The notes: a model not told the origin generated them from the letters alone. Counted from the first letter of the stretch, positions 22,585 through 34,780 are shown. The stretch is 64,000 bases of DNA from Plantago ovata (GCA_028274465.1 CM051455.1:135690096-135754095); one strand, 5' to 3'. Made by a program: numbers and translations.

Positions 22585-24790
22585 ATCTCCCACTTGGACC
22601 AAGTATGTCATGAATTGTCGAATATTGTAAAACTTTATGAGCTCAACTGTTATCTCTCCATCGAGTATCATCTTTAGCCAATCTGGTCCATTAATAATGC
22701 CAACACCGGATCAAAGAAGCCTTTGCCACTATACATCGTGACAGGACTCAACAGTGGTCACTAATGTTAACAAAATCAACGACATAGATCAAGTATGGAT
22801 GTGTATCATGGAAATTACATGCAATGTGATCATCATGTCTATTTCTAACTGATCCTACATTGCAACTCGATAAGAGTTCAATGTCGTATTCTATACTTTA
22901 TGCAAAAACCGCATTTAGAATACTACTTTATGGCGAAATTCTCAAAAGCAACTTTATTGATCGATCACTGAAAACATGTCAAATACTTTAGAACATCAAA
23001 GTACAACCTCCAACTAAAATACCACATCATCTGGATTAACCACACCCATACGAGCAACATGCTCATGGAATACTTTAGGTGGTAGTCCTTTAGTGAGCGG
23101 ATCCGCAATCATGAGGTTGGTACTGATATGTTCAATTGACACTTGAGAATTTCAAACCCTTTCTTTAACAACAAGAAACTTTAAGTCAATGTGATGTGAC
23201 TTCGAAGAGCTTTTGTTGTTCTTAGCATACAGCTCAGCGGCCTTATTATCACAATAGATCTTTAGCGGTCTCTCAGGACCACTAATGACTCTTAGCTCGG
23301 TGATAAAGTTCCGCAACCATAATGAGTGATTGGTTGTCTCATACAATGCAATAATTAAACTCTGCTTCCATTGTTGAACCGGCTAAGAGGGACTGTTTGA
23401 CACTTTTCCAAGATACAGCTCCGCCAGCCAACATGAAAACATAGCCTGAAGTGGACTTCTTTGTGTCTGGACAACCCTTAAAATTAGAGTCGGAATACCC
23501 CACGATCTCCAAATGATCAACTCTGGGATATGTGAGCATGTACTTCTTTGTCCGCCTTAGATACCGCATAACCCTTTTAGCTGCTTTCCGGTGGCTAATA
23601 CCAGAGTTACTCTGATATCTTCCCAACACTCCGCAAATATACGCAATATCTGGACGCGTACAACATTGAGCATATAAGAGACTTCCCACCGCCGACGCGT
23701 ATGAAATGTCTTCCATTTGCCTTTTCTCAATGTCATTCTTTGGGCAGTGTCTCGAATTTAACTTATCAACTTTAGCATTAGGAGTATCTCCTGGTGCACA
23801 GTCTTTCATGCCGAATCTACTGAGCACCCTATCAATGTAAACCTCTTGTGACAAACTTAGCATACCACGTGAACGATCCCGATGGATCTGTATGCCTAGT
23901 ACAAATGAGGCGATACCAAGATCTTTCATTTCAAAGTTTCTCGATAGAAACTTCTTGGTATCATACAATAGGTTCATATCACTACTTGCCAGTAGTATAT
24001 CATCGACATATAACACCAGAAAGATAAACTTGCTCCCACTGAATTTGTTGTAGATACATTGATCAACAATGTTTTCTACAAAACCGTATGAGGTGATAAT
24101 TTGATCAAAATTTTGATACCACTAACGGGATGCTTGTTTCAAATCGTAGATGGATTTCTTTAATCTGCATACCAGGCTGTTAGAGCTACTTTCTTCAAGA
24201 CTCTCTGGTTGCACCATATAGATTGTTTCCTCAATGTTACCATTAAGAACAGTAGTCTTAACAACCAAGTCATAATGAGCTACAAGTGCCATGATGATCC
24301 GAAAAGAGACTTTCATTGAAATTGGAGAAAATGTCTCTTTATTTATAATCAATGCCTTCCCGTTGAGTAAATCCTTTGGTGACTAGGCGATAGCCTTATA
24401 TCTTTCGATGTTGCCACTTGAATCCCTTTTGGTTTTAAAAATCCATTTTACAACCAATGGGTTTCACTCCTTCAGGCAACTCAACAAGATCCCAAACACC
24501 ATTGTCTTCCATAGATTTCAACTCATCTTTCATGGCATCGATCCACTTTTGGGAGTTAACACTTTGTTTGACCTCGGTAAGAGATGTAGGGCCATCTTCT
24601 AGACCAATGTCAAACTCATGCTCTTCAAGATACACGACATAGTCGTCAGATATAGCACGTTTTCTCTCCCTAGTAGATCTCCTTAATGGCACTTCTATTT
24701 GAGGTTGTTGAGGTTCTTCTGGATCAGGTGGAGCCAGCTCTTACTCGTCTTGAATTTCCGTATTTGCGTCTCGAGGAATGACAGCGACAG
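22585..24790 (-). pseudogene. Decayed Ty1/copia pol region (reverse transcriptase and RNase H)
   Basis: Minus-strand frames in order are: 24692-24435 (LRRSTRERKR... QKWIDAMKDELKSM, the typical RT entry), 24352-24122 (KTTVLNGNIEETIYMVQPE), 24016-23339 (YVDDILLASSD, the RT catalytic motif, then PDIAYICGVLGRYQ and the RNase H start GYSDSNFKGCPDTKKSTSGY) and 23346-23152 (KIYCDNKAAELYAKN). Stops and frameshifts separate them, for example near 24122 and 23345. Gag, protease and most of integrase are missing and no 5' LTR is seen. The element is dead. Confidence 0.88.
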
Positions 24791-26000
24791 ACACTGTAAG
24801 AAAATAAGGTCAGAATTACCCCTAGGGTAGTGCATTGGAATTTCAAAATTTTCTTAACATGCATACTAATTGATCATGCATATAACGTATATTGAAACAC
24901 AACACTTAGGAGACTTATAATACTCCAAAAGCTAGAATAAGAATAGAATCGATAGCCCAATCGATATGATCTTCGTAATAGTCCGGTGTATCTTAATATG
25001 ACAGTTAAGTTAAGCTACATATTGTACTTACATCATCATGGTATTTCTCGATACTTTTCGTCTTGTCCAGTGTCCTTGCCGCATGAATGGCCTTATCGAC
25101 CTGTTTTGTGAATCTAACAATGAACTCAGGTTCATCAATTACACATGTACGCACCACACCTATACTTAAAATTGACACATGTACGCACCAAATTTAAATT
25201 GAGTAATAAGATTAATGGATTAAATTAAAATTGAATTGATCAATTAGATTACAATTGATTTCAATTGCGTAGTCTGCAGCATTATTAAATAGATAGTAAA
25301 TACCATGAATTTCAATATTTAACATATAATATAAAAAATACGGATTCTAAATTTTTTACAAAATAAACGTAAATAATTCACTCGGACATATCGAGAGCAG
25401 TAGTAATAATTTAGACAATGAGCAGCTAACAGTAAATTAGACTGACCTGAGCTGAGAGCAGTTAACAATTTCTTTTATTATTCTTGTCACAGAAAATCAT
25501 TTGTTTCAAGATCTCATTAATAACCAACCCAGACCAGACCAGAGAGCAATTCAAGCTTCTCTATCAATTTCACTCTCTTCGATTGGGGATCATCATCTCA
25601 AATTCGTACTTTACTACTCTAATTACAATTCACATCCACTCGCTCTGTGCAGGTAACACATCTGTAATTGCAATTCACATCCTTTCATTTCTTCAGCTTG
25701 TTTTGCAAATCTTGATTATGTTTTCTATTACTAGCTTGAATGTGAGTTTTCTGTTCCAATTTATATTTGCACTATTGATTGATTGATTGATTGATTGTGT
25801 GTGTGTGTTTCTATGCCAGCTGTCATCTTGATTGATATTGGTGATCAGTTTAGTTTTGAGTTCTTGCTGCTTGTTGGATTGAATTTAGGAACCAGGGTCA
25901 GCTTTGATTATCGAGAAGCTTCGAAAAAAGAACAGTCTGGTATAAATGTTGTGATATTTGGATGCTGTAGAGTTAGTTTGTGTGTAGGGAGGTCGGTCTG
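24791..26000. other. Intergenic, then leader of the TBL gene
   Basis: From 24791 to 25450 no gene is supported, but an exon-like minus-strand frame ends at a GTAAGT donor at 25032 (see findings). From about 25500 the sequence looks like the transcribed leader of the TBL gene. It has a CT-rich start, a likely donor CAG|GTAACA at 25650, and a GATT/GT microsatellite at 25773-25808. Confidence 0.4.
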
Positions 26001-29000
26001 ATGAGTATGGCCTCAAGTAAGGAAGGGTTTAGGAATACCTATCCCAAGTCGTTTCCGACTATTATAGCTTCGGTTGGAGGCCTTGCCGTGTTCTTGATTC
26101 TTGCGTCGACGATCTTGGTCTCGGAGCCATTCGGTGCCACGGTTCGAGGGTACTTCTATGGTGTTGATAGATCATCACAAAGGATTGGTGTTGATCCATC
26201 AGTTAGTACTGTAGGTTCTAAGTCAAGTCACGTTGTGAATCCGTTTGAAGGAGTGGAGGTGAATGTTACAGGTTCGGGGGGACAGGGAGATGGTGATATT
26301 TCGAGGGAAAGTAGTCGTAAATCTAAAGATTCTGGTTGGGGCAGTGGTAAGGGAGATGTGAGTGAAAATGTCGGGCATAAGGAGTATGAGGACAAGAATG
26401 GATTGCCGAATTCAGGGCAAGTGGAATCTAGTGGTCCAGCAAAGAATGAATCTCACCCTGGGAATCAAGAGGTTGGATCTAAAAGTTCGCCAGTGGAATC
26501 AACATTTCAACCGGCGGATCCTGTCACTGATAATAATACACAAACAGTTTCGGACAGTAAGGAGCCTTCTCCTGATGCTAGAAACACAAGCCCAGGTTAC
26601 GTTTTTGATTCAGGTAATATCTTATTTGCATCTGAATCGTCTCTCCCAGATTGTTTACGCATGCTAAGCTGGACATGGTTTTGGGTGATCAATTCGATAG
26701 ACGTAGTTTTTCTTTTCTAGGAAACAGGATACCTTTTAGCATGTTTTGTTGACATATATAGTGCCATATTTAGACATATCCCGCGAAAATCATTTGGTTA
26801 TCAAATAAATGGTGAGTAGTGGACAGTTGATGTAATGTGGAATGTACTTTATTCCATCTTCCTATTCTCATAAGTTTCTACTATTTTTGGTGATATACTT
26901 TTCACTGCTGCAATTCTTCACCTCCCCTATGGATTATTAAACCTGTTATCTTAGTCTCTATGGCCTTATTTGTAAACTTTGGACCCAGTTCTGTCCATCA
27001 AAATGATTGTGTTCGTATATGTAGCCTAAAGTCTTTGCTGAGTTATAGCTGTGTAACTTCACTATGTTTAGGCAGCTTCCATTCTCTTTACAATTTTGTT
27101 CAGTTTCAGTTTTCCTATACTCTGCAGATTTAAATAAAAGTACTCTCTTCCGTGAACTACTCCATTTTTGGTTAATGATAAACTTGCTTTGATTGCGTTT
27201 CAGGCTGTGACCTTCATCAAGGAAAATGGGTTTATGATACAACTGGACCGCTGTACACAAATAACTCCTGTCCTGTCATCACACAGATGCAGAATTGTCA
27301 AGGGAACGGAAGACCAGACAAAGAATATGAGAATTGGAGGTGGAAGCCATCCAAGTGCGACCTTCCAAGGTTTGATCCCAAGAAGTTTTTGGAGATAATG
27401 AGAGGCAAAACATTAGCTTTTATCGGAGATTCTGTTGCTAGAAATCAGATGGAATCAATGCTGTGTATCCTTTGGCAGGTCAGTGAAATCCTTTATCTTG
27501 TATTGCAAGTAATGGCATATTTAGTCACATGGTCTATCATCTGTGGTTCTCTTCTTGAGTACAATTATCTCCATGCTGAACGTAGGATAGAGATTAAGAA
27601 TATAAATTTCACATGACCTCTTGTTTGATTGCAATAACTGCTACTGCAGAGCAAGATGATCGGATCGGTAGGTTGGAAACATATAATGTAAAGCAACAAA
27701 ATGATAGATATATGATGGACAATTTAACATCACTGAATGTTGTATGTGAGTTACCTGTGTTACGGAAATACGTGATCTGGTAATAAATGTGTAGGTAGGA
27801 GATACAACCACGCCCATGATATTTTGGTGTTCAATTTGAGTTTGTGTTGCTCTTGTACTCATACTACAGTTAATTCTATGTTACTTATTCTTCAGTAGAG
27901 AATTTTTTCAGTGACTTAAGTTACCTCCTAGTAGAGCCATAACCTTAAATACATGCTTCATAACTGATAATGGCTCGACACCATAGAACTCTTTCAACCT
28001 TTAAAAATGGCAACCATTTGACATTTTACATGGTTTCACACGCTCAATTCCTGGATGCCTAAGATTTAATTCTGAGTAAAAAGGTGACGGTGTCAGTATG
28101 AACTACTAATATTTGTCAGCACTAAGTGATTCCTTCTCAGGAACTGTGTTTGATAATTGAAATAGCAACTGGCCAATGTTTGTTTTATTTTAAAGCATCA
28201 TTTCACTTTTAACATCAAAGATTAATTCTAGTTTGTGTATGTACCTTAGGTTGAGGAACCCAAAAACAGAGGTAACAAGAAAATGCAACGCTACTACTTC
28301 AGATCGACATCTACAATGATTGTTCGTATCTGGTCCTCCTGGCTTGTCCACCAAACACCTGATGCGTTCGGCTCTGCTCCTGCTGGTGTTGTAAAGCTTC
28401 ACCTTGACAAACCTGACGAGGTGTTCATGAATTACATCAGTGACTTTGACGTTGTTGTGCTCTCTTCTGGCCACTGGTTTGCCAAGCAATCTGTTTACAT
28501 ATTGAACAATGAGATAGTAGGAGGACAATTGTGGTGGCCATACAAATCTAAACCTATGAAGATTGATAATATTGCTGCTTTTGGAGTATCTGTCGAAACG
28601 ATTCTTACGTCTATGGCCACACATCCAAATTACACGGGTCTTACCATTGTTCGTAGCTTTTCTCCAGATCACTACGAGGGTGGAGCCTGGAACACTGGAG
28701 GATCGTGCACTGGAAAAGTGCAGCCAGCGTTAGAAGGTCAATTAGTTGAAAATGGGTTCACCAATATAATGCATGAGAAGCAGGTGGCAGGCTTTAATCG
28801 CGCCATGAAGAAAAAATCAAACAAATCTAGCCTGAAACTACTGGATATTACTGAAATGTATTCGTATCGCCATGATGGGCATCCAGGTCCATATCGGAGC
28901 CCGGATCCAAAGAAGATTACGAAAAGAGGCCCAGATGGCCGACCCCCACCACAGGATTGCTTACACTGGTGTATGCCAGGTCCAGTTGATACGTGGAATG

Positions 29001-29059
29001 AGCTGGTTTTTGAAATTATAAGAAGAGACGTCAGTGACCGGCAGAATAGCTCGTCTTGA
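26001..29059 (+). CDS. TBL17: Trichome birefringence-like protein (wall polysaccharide O-acetyltransferase), TBL17/YLS7-like
   Basis: TBL proteins are Golgi type II membrane enzymes that acetylate xylan, mannan or pectin. Three exons (26001-26613, 27204-27478, 28250-29059) give 565 aa with matching phases. A membrane anchor lies at about residues 18-41, followed by a 150-residue hydrophilic Ser/Gly/Lys-rich stem. The TBL/PC-esterase domain begins at GCDLHQGKWVYD (205-216). It carries the GDS motif (FIGDSVARNQ, Ser 281) and the C-terminal DxxH motif (DCLHWC, Asp 532, His 535), which together supply the catalytic triad. The first ATG, at 26001, opens the anchor. The subfamily name rests on VEEPKNRG-type phrasing and on its position beside CPSF160, as I recall for At5g51640. 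The acetyl acceptor is unknown. Confidence 0.88.
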
Positions 29060-30299
29060 GAGTCAGTTGCACTTTTTGCTAATTACACACAGGGCCTGTT
29101 CTTCAGATAATAGAATTTTCTTATCCATTTTTATCTTTAACCTTGTAGAGTACATTATGTAACGGGAAGTATTACAAATAGGGCTAAGATGAGGTCTACA
29201 TAGTCTTCTCTTGTATCTTCTTTATAGAAGAATAATACTGTACCAGTGTATCCCATTTCCACTAGTAAGCTTCTTGTTATCTCATTCTTTGTTCCACTAT
29301 AATCAGCTTCAATTGTTCGTTATCTTGTCTATATTTGGAACTCAGTTCTTGTTTCATGTGGATTTGATGATGTATGTTCTCACCTGTCCATGAAGAGGTA
29401 AGGCATAGTTTTGTCAAAATTTTGCAGGTATCCATAGTGGAGCTAGAATTTTGTGTGATATATTGAAGTGAGCTTACGAATGCGTGCATTTTTCCATAGG
29501 GATGAATCAGGTATGTTGCTGTTATTACTTTTTTAAACCATGTGACACGGGCCTCTATGGCATGTGCCAGATCGCATGTACTGTCCTGATATTTATATCA
29601 GTGCTGCTATTATTATTTATTCATTTAGTTTTCTCTGGTTCTATTCCTGCATTCACCAACCCCACTGTATTGCTGATATGTGCACATATCTACGTGTGTT
29701 TCTGCATAAGAGGAACAGACATAAGCATACTCCTAGGCCTATGGTCATCTGCATATTTATCTATATACTACTTGGGTACCCTATACTACTTTCTACTTCA
29801 TATCTGTCAGTAAACATAAGCATATATAAGCATGTTACTTGAAGCTTGACACTATAAAACCAAGTCAACTATGGTTCAGAAACTGATGATTAAGCAAGTG
29901 CTATATAAGTCGAGACTTGCTAACCCCTAAGGTCTATATAATGTTCCTCTGCTTTATAGTTTTCTGTTTCACTATCACGTGAATTATTTCGAAAGGAAAT
30001 CTGATATCAGTTTCTTAATCTTGATGATTGATACTTCCAAAGCTGTTAAGGTGGAGTATTTGACCCCCAAGATAATGCTTACATGTTGGATAGTGTGGTG
30101 GTCTGGTATCACTGATAGTATACCATATGTAGGTCAAATATGGTATTGTGATTACAAAATCAAGAGATTTATTTTCTGTCTTAACGTACGAAGAAACACC
30201 AAGGAATATCTGAATCTGCAGTGAGTGTGTTTGTGAAATATATGGTGTGAATAATCACTTGCATAAGCCATTTGCACGGTTGCACCTGCATATACACCA
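29060..30299. other. 3' flank of the TBL gene and intergenic sequence
   Basis: The stretch is T-rich. The TBL 3' UTR probably ends within the first 200-300 bases. Short frames here show no family signature. Confidence 0.45.
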
Positions 30300-30329
30300 T
30301 CCCATTTGCACCAAATCTGATCATCACCT

Positions 30330-30675
30330 CCTGCATGGAAATTTCTCAGGGATTAGCTCGACCTCGGAAATGATGTTAGAATCTGATGGCACTACACAAC
30401 CACATCTCCAGAAAGTGAAAGTGGAAATTTTGGCTTAGCAACTGATAATGGACCATCTTTACTCGTACTAAACAACTCCATCTGATAGTGCTCCCGGTTA
30501 TATACCTTGATGAATAGTTGAAGTCGCCATATCCAGTAAAGATCTTCCCCTGGACCACTTTAGGATTGTTCGGTTTTATGCTCAAATTAACTGTAATTTT
30601 AGCTTGAACACCATCCTGGAATATGTAATGCACATCTATGAATCCCTTATCACCACGAATGGCAGAACACAATTG
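30330..30675 (-). pseudogene. Fragment resembling a DUF6598-type domain, frameshifted
   Basis: The minus-strand frame from 30672 reads CSAIRGDKGFIDVHYIFQDG, then IFTGYGDFNYSS. After a frame change near 30510 it continues HYQMELFSTSKDGP, then LSLSGDVVV before a stop. A beta-rich segment with F-x-Y followed by an ELFS(T/K) stretch is reminiscent of the DUF6598 domain found in many uncharacterised plant proteins and beside jasmonate-induced proteins. The match is by eye and could be wrong. The upstream part is absent, so it is a remnant at best. Confidence 0.3.
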
Positions 30676-30698
30676 CAGTACACAGGATTAGCTACTAT

Positions 30699-30818
30699 GT
30701 ATGATGCCTTGTTTCCAGTTTCTCGATATATTTTGGTATCAATGTGACTGCTTTCATGGTATGATGCCTTGTTTCCAGTTTCTCGATATATTTTGGTATC
30801 AATGTGACTGCTTTCATG
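30699..30818. repeat. Perfect two-copy tandem duplication, 60-bp unit
   Basis: The unit GTATGATGCCTTG...CTTTCATG occurs twice with no visible difference. This implies a very recent duplication or gene-conversion event. It is not coding. Confidence 0.95.
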
Positions 30819-31225
30819 TAGTATACAGAATGTATAGTGCAATTACTAATTGTAGCTTTCTGGTCAATTATGAAAATATGGTTCATGCACCTGGTCTGCT
30901 AACAGAAGCAGTCTGAAACTGTTCAGCTGTTAATGTAGCTAATTTTCTTCATTAAACTAGCTTGATGCCTCATGTCCTTTAGGAGCCGTTTGGTTCACTA
31001 GGAAAAGTAAATGTTTTGTTGAAATTACACCACATTTCATTGATTGGTTGATAGGAAATGTAAGTAGTAAATCTCCAAAACCGGTCAGACCACATTTTGA
31101 CATTTTGAAAACCGGAAATCAGATTGAGGCATTTTTGTGCTTCAAAACCAAAAAAAATTCCTAGTTGAAATACATGGGATGGGGCATGTATTTCATTTTG
31201 GAAATCTCTCAATATTTTTACATTC

Positions 31226-31562
31226 CTATTTTGACCTTGAAAATTGTTCAAATGTTTGTTGAGCAGCTTCACTCCATTTGAATTGTCCTTTCGTAAGAAC
31301 TTTGGACTTTGCACCATAATTAGCACAAAAATTCCTGTAGTATCCAATCATACCCAAGAATCCTCGGAGTTGCTTTAATGTACTTGGAACTGGCCATTCC
31401 TTGATACACCTGACTTTATTTGGGTCAACTGCAACTCCCTCCTTACTAATTACATGCCCCAAATACTCAACATGATCTACTGCAAATGAACACTTAGATT
31501 TCTTGGCAAACAAAGTGTGTGCTCTCAGCAACTCAAACACTTTCAGCAAATGAACCTTATGT
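31226..31562 (-). pseudogene. Ty3/gypsy pol fragment
   Basis: The minus frame contains KCSFAVDHVEYLGHVISKEG and LKQLRGFLGMIGYYRNF, the conserved link between reverse transcriptase and RNase H in Ty3/gypsy. The upstream catalytic YxDD and the downstream RNase H and integrase are missing. It abuts the CACTA-like terminus at 31563. Confidence 0.9.
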
Positions 31563-32676
31563 CACTACAAGAAGATCAGCCATTTAGCGACGGAATAGTT
31601 GATACGGATAGAGACAAACTGCGCTCTAAGCTCAGTTCGTCATTGGAAAGGGTCAATCCGGCATCAACTTAGCGACGGATAACGTTCATCCGTCGCAAAA
31701 TTAGTGACGGATAAGTCTATGCGTCGCTAAGTCTGTTGACCAGAATAAAGAAAATTGAAAAAAAATAAATAAATGAACACGAGCGACGGATAAGTCTATC
31801 CGTCACTAAGTGTCAACTATACAGACGAGAGTCTGTACAGATTCATTCACTTCTCCATTCAAATCTCTTCAAACCCTAACTCCTTCTCCTCCTATCTCAA
31901 ATCCACCACCACCACCACCACCACCACGGATCGGCTCCACCACCACAACCACCACCTCGACCACATCACCACGGTAAGTCTCGTGTTTATGTTTTGTATC
32001 TTCTTCCCCTTTCTTTTCTGCGAAATTTTCTTCTCTCATTTGGTTTTGAATCTGACTCCTCGTTGTATCTTCTCCCCTTTGTTTGTTTGTGTTTCTTGTT
32101 TGTATGTAGAGGGTTCGACAGTGCCTCAAATCCACCACTGCCACCACCTCAGATTCTCTGCCCAATAAAAGGTTAGAACTCTAACCCTAATTTTTGTGCT
32201 TAATTATGATTTTTCTAGTTGTAAATTGTTAGATTTTATTTGTTGTATAGCAAGAATCATTTTAAATAATTTTTTTTGATTTATTCTGTAATTTTATAAA
32301 TTAGTTTGAATTAATTAGATGTTGTTAATTAGATGCTGTTAATTATAATTTTGTTAATTAATAGATTGATAATAATGTTAATAACGTTAATTAGTTAATT
32401 TAATTATTAATGTTTATTTTGAGTAATGTTTTGTTAATTAAAGAAGATTGAAATAGATGTAATCTATTAATCTATTATGGATGTAGACTTTTAGGATTTT
32501 GGTTAATATTTAATCATTTTATAAAGTGTGATAATGCTAGAATTATTAAAATTTTCATGTTAAATTTGCTTAATATTTTGTTAAATTTTGAATTAAGTTG
32601 GATTAAGTTTGATTACTATGTTATATAAGCTATAAAGTGTGATGATGCTATTATAATCGGTTTCTGTTTGTTGGTA

Positions 32677-33466
32677 AGACTTTTCTTGGGCCCTAACTAA
32701 TAATACATGCTTACTATCGATCAGTGAGCGTTACATTGGTTAGGTCCCATAGAAAAGTCTCCGCGACATTTAATCCAACTGATTGTATTTGACTGAACAC
32801 ACACATAAGAGTTTGTTTTTATTTGAAATGAATAAGTGTGATGATGATATACATATATTAGTTTGGATGTGTTGGATTAGGCTTACATTGGGTGATAACT
32901 AATACTATACGTTTACTGTCGATCAGTAAGCGTTTTATTGGTTTGCACCGATTGGTAAGCCTTACTAGCATTTAAGCGAACTTATTGTATTTAAATGAAC
33001 ACGCTAGAAGACTTATATTGATAAATATTTTAGTATTTGGATGATAATATGAAGAATTGTGGTGGTATAAATATAGAAGAAGCAGGCACAAGAAAGAATA
33101 AGTCTTTCTTGTGCATGCTTCTTCTATATTTGTACCACCACAATTCTTCATCTTCTCATTATTAATATACTACATTTCTACAAGTTTAGTTAAATATGAC
33201 CTTGTGTTGTGAATGATTGTAGTAGGCAGGCATCGTAACAACAACATTTCTAATGTCGTTGTTACTGCACCGGCCTATTTCTTCAGTCATTCTCATCGCC
33301 TGACCTACTAATAAATTGACTTTATTTCCTGGTATCCATAGAGTAAACATTACAAACTTTCCTTGTTTTCCGAGTCCTCGTCTATACTTAAGTGACAAAA
33401 TAACAATCAAGTTAAATAACAATCAAGTCTAGGCGGGGTCTTGAAAAGCAAGGAAAGTTTGTATTG
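32677..33466. repeat. Train of long imperfect hairpins
   Basis: Successive inverted repeats are: A 32677-32760 (25-bp arms, AGACTTTTCT tips); B 32879-32962 (a diverged copy of A with the shared loop GTCGATCAGTAAGCG or similar); C 33051-33149; D 33208-33295 (about 40-bp arms meeting at AATG); E about 33327-33495 (arms sharing TACAAACTTTCCTTG). None matches a known ncRNA family. They lie in a CACTA-like element with no coding frame. Confidence 0.75.
33051..33149. repeat. Near-perfect 47-bp-arm hairpin (pre-miRNA-like foldback)
   Basis: Left arm 33051-33097 and right arm 33103-33149 pair at 45 of 47 positions around a 5-base loop, and weaker pairing extends about 10 bases further out. A transcript from either strand would be a long dsRNA, a good Dicer-like substrate. 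No known mature miRNA is recognised. Confidence 0.85.
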
Positions 33467-33765
33467 CGGTAATCATGTAAACCAAGGAAATGTTAGTTAA
33501 ATATGGTTTACATGCATAAAAAATACAAACACATTGTCCTTCGGACATACCATCACTTCCATTACTAGATAGTGGCGGTGTGTCCGAGGGACAGTGTGCT
33601 TGTACTTCGGTAATCATGTAAACCAAGGAAATGTTAGTTAATATGGTTTACATGCATAAAAAATACAAACAGATTGTCCTTCGGACACACCATCACTTCC
33701 ATTACTAGATAATGGCGGAGTGTTCGAGGGACAGTGTGCTTGTACTTCGGTAATCATGTAAACCA
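33467..33765. repeat. Tandem repeat, about 141-bp unit, 2.1 copies, each with two hairpins
   Basis: Copies start with CGGTAATCATGTAAACCA at 33467, 33608 and 33748 (the last is truncated). Each full copy holds a CATGTAAACCA...TGGTTTACATG stem-loop and a TGTCC...GGACA inverted repeat. Confidence 0.9.
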
Positions 33766-33780
33766 TATATTCTTAAGAAG

Positions 33781-34780
33781 TAGTATATATACTCGCCTTC
33801 AGCACTCTTGTTTTTGGTCCCTTTATTCTTTTCTTTTCTCTCTTTTTATTTATTAATTTATTATTTATTATTTGGAGGTTATGACAAAATTTAGAAGGTT
33901 GCATGAGAAGAACTTCTCTCAGGCTCTCTACCCGCAGTAATTTAGAAAAAAGCCGTGGTAATTTATAAATTTAGATCCTGAATTTGATCCTTCAATAACA
34001 ACCTACCCCCAAATTATGTTATATTATAATTGTAATGACATCTACAGTGAAATATTCCGCCGGAGTATTGTAATACAACTTGAATAAGTGACAAAAAATT
34101 AAGAGTAATTTTGGTGATACAAATTGAATAAATTAGTACCTTATGTGAAATTAGCCTTCAATTATATTAAAGTATATTGCACTCTTGAGAAACTTAATAA
34201 TATGTAACCTCTAAAAACTCTTGTCCGTTGTATACCTCAATTTCTCACATTTCAGAAACATGATAGCTAGGAAGGCATTATCATTAGCATAAACAATCAA
34301 GAATAAGGGACTTTGATATTAGATCCCTAGGATGACATTTTGAGTATAATCGATAGATGTACAGTACAACGAAATAGATTACCCAAACATCATCTACATT
34401 TGAAGGTGCAAAAGTGATTAAGGAAAGAAAGATCTAGAAAATATTAGAGATTACATACGTATTTGTAGCGGTAAAAGGTCGAATCTATCGTGCGAACTCA
34501 AAGTAGCTGTATTTGATCTTCATTGGCTGCAATTGAATTAAGCATACAAAAAACGATGGGAGTGAATAGAGGGTGTGTGAGCGGAGATGCGAAAATGAAA
34601 TGGTATATACTACTGCTACTACATGTGAATAGAGAGAAGAAGAAAAACCGAAATATCAAACGTGTATTTCTAAGACATAGCATTGAATGCGTAGGTTTTT
34701 TTACCTCGATAGTAATTGGTGATTTAGAGCATCAACTCTATACATGTCTATGTAAGTTCTCAATTTAGCCCCGGTAGGTG
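33781..34780. other. Intergenic AT-rich sequence with no supported gene
   Basis: Short frames only, with no repeat border or family motif recognised. It ends at the target duplication of the hAT-type element at 34781. Confidence 0.5.

Larger units (their letters stand above)
31563..33780 (+). mobile_element. One-ended CACTA (En/Spm-like) element
   Basis: It begins with CACTACAAGAA, the standard plant CACTA terminus. Subterminal copies of (T)AGCGACGGAT in both orientations follow (31583, 31672, 31689, 31705, 31721, 31792, 31809). The following leader-like sequence with a (CCA)n run and a GTAAGT donor at 31975 resembles the start of an element gene. No transposase frame and no partner end TTCTTGTAGTG were found by 34.8 kb. 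The right border is therefore arbitrary, set after the hairpin cluster. Confidence 0.6.

Noticed and set aside
31869..32165. Glycine-rich minus-strand frame ending in GGGGGGGG-type residues
   Set aside because: It is the antisense of a (CCA)n run in the CACTA-like leader, with no start context or family match.
33186..33422. Minus-strand frame containing NVVVTMPAYYNHSQ, reminiscent of an Hsp70 motif
   Set aside because: It is read through hairpins D and E of a non-coding repeat train. No other Hsp70 motif is present and the likeness is chance.
33429..33626. Minus-strand frame with CPSDTPPLSSNGSDGM
   Set aside because: It spans the 141-bp tandem repeat and exists only because the repeat unit lacks stops in one frame.
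33467..33765. CRISPR-like direct repeats
   Set aside because: Units are about 141 bp and contiguous without spacers, in a plant nuclear genome. It is a tandem repeat.
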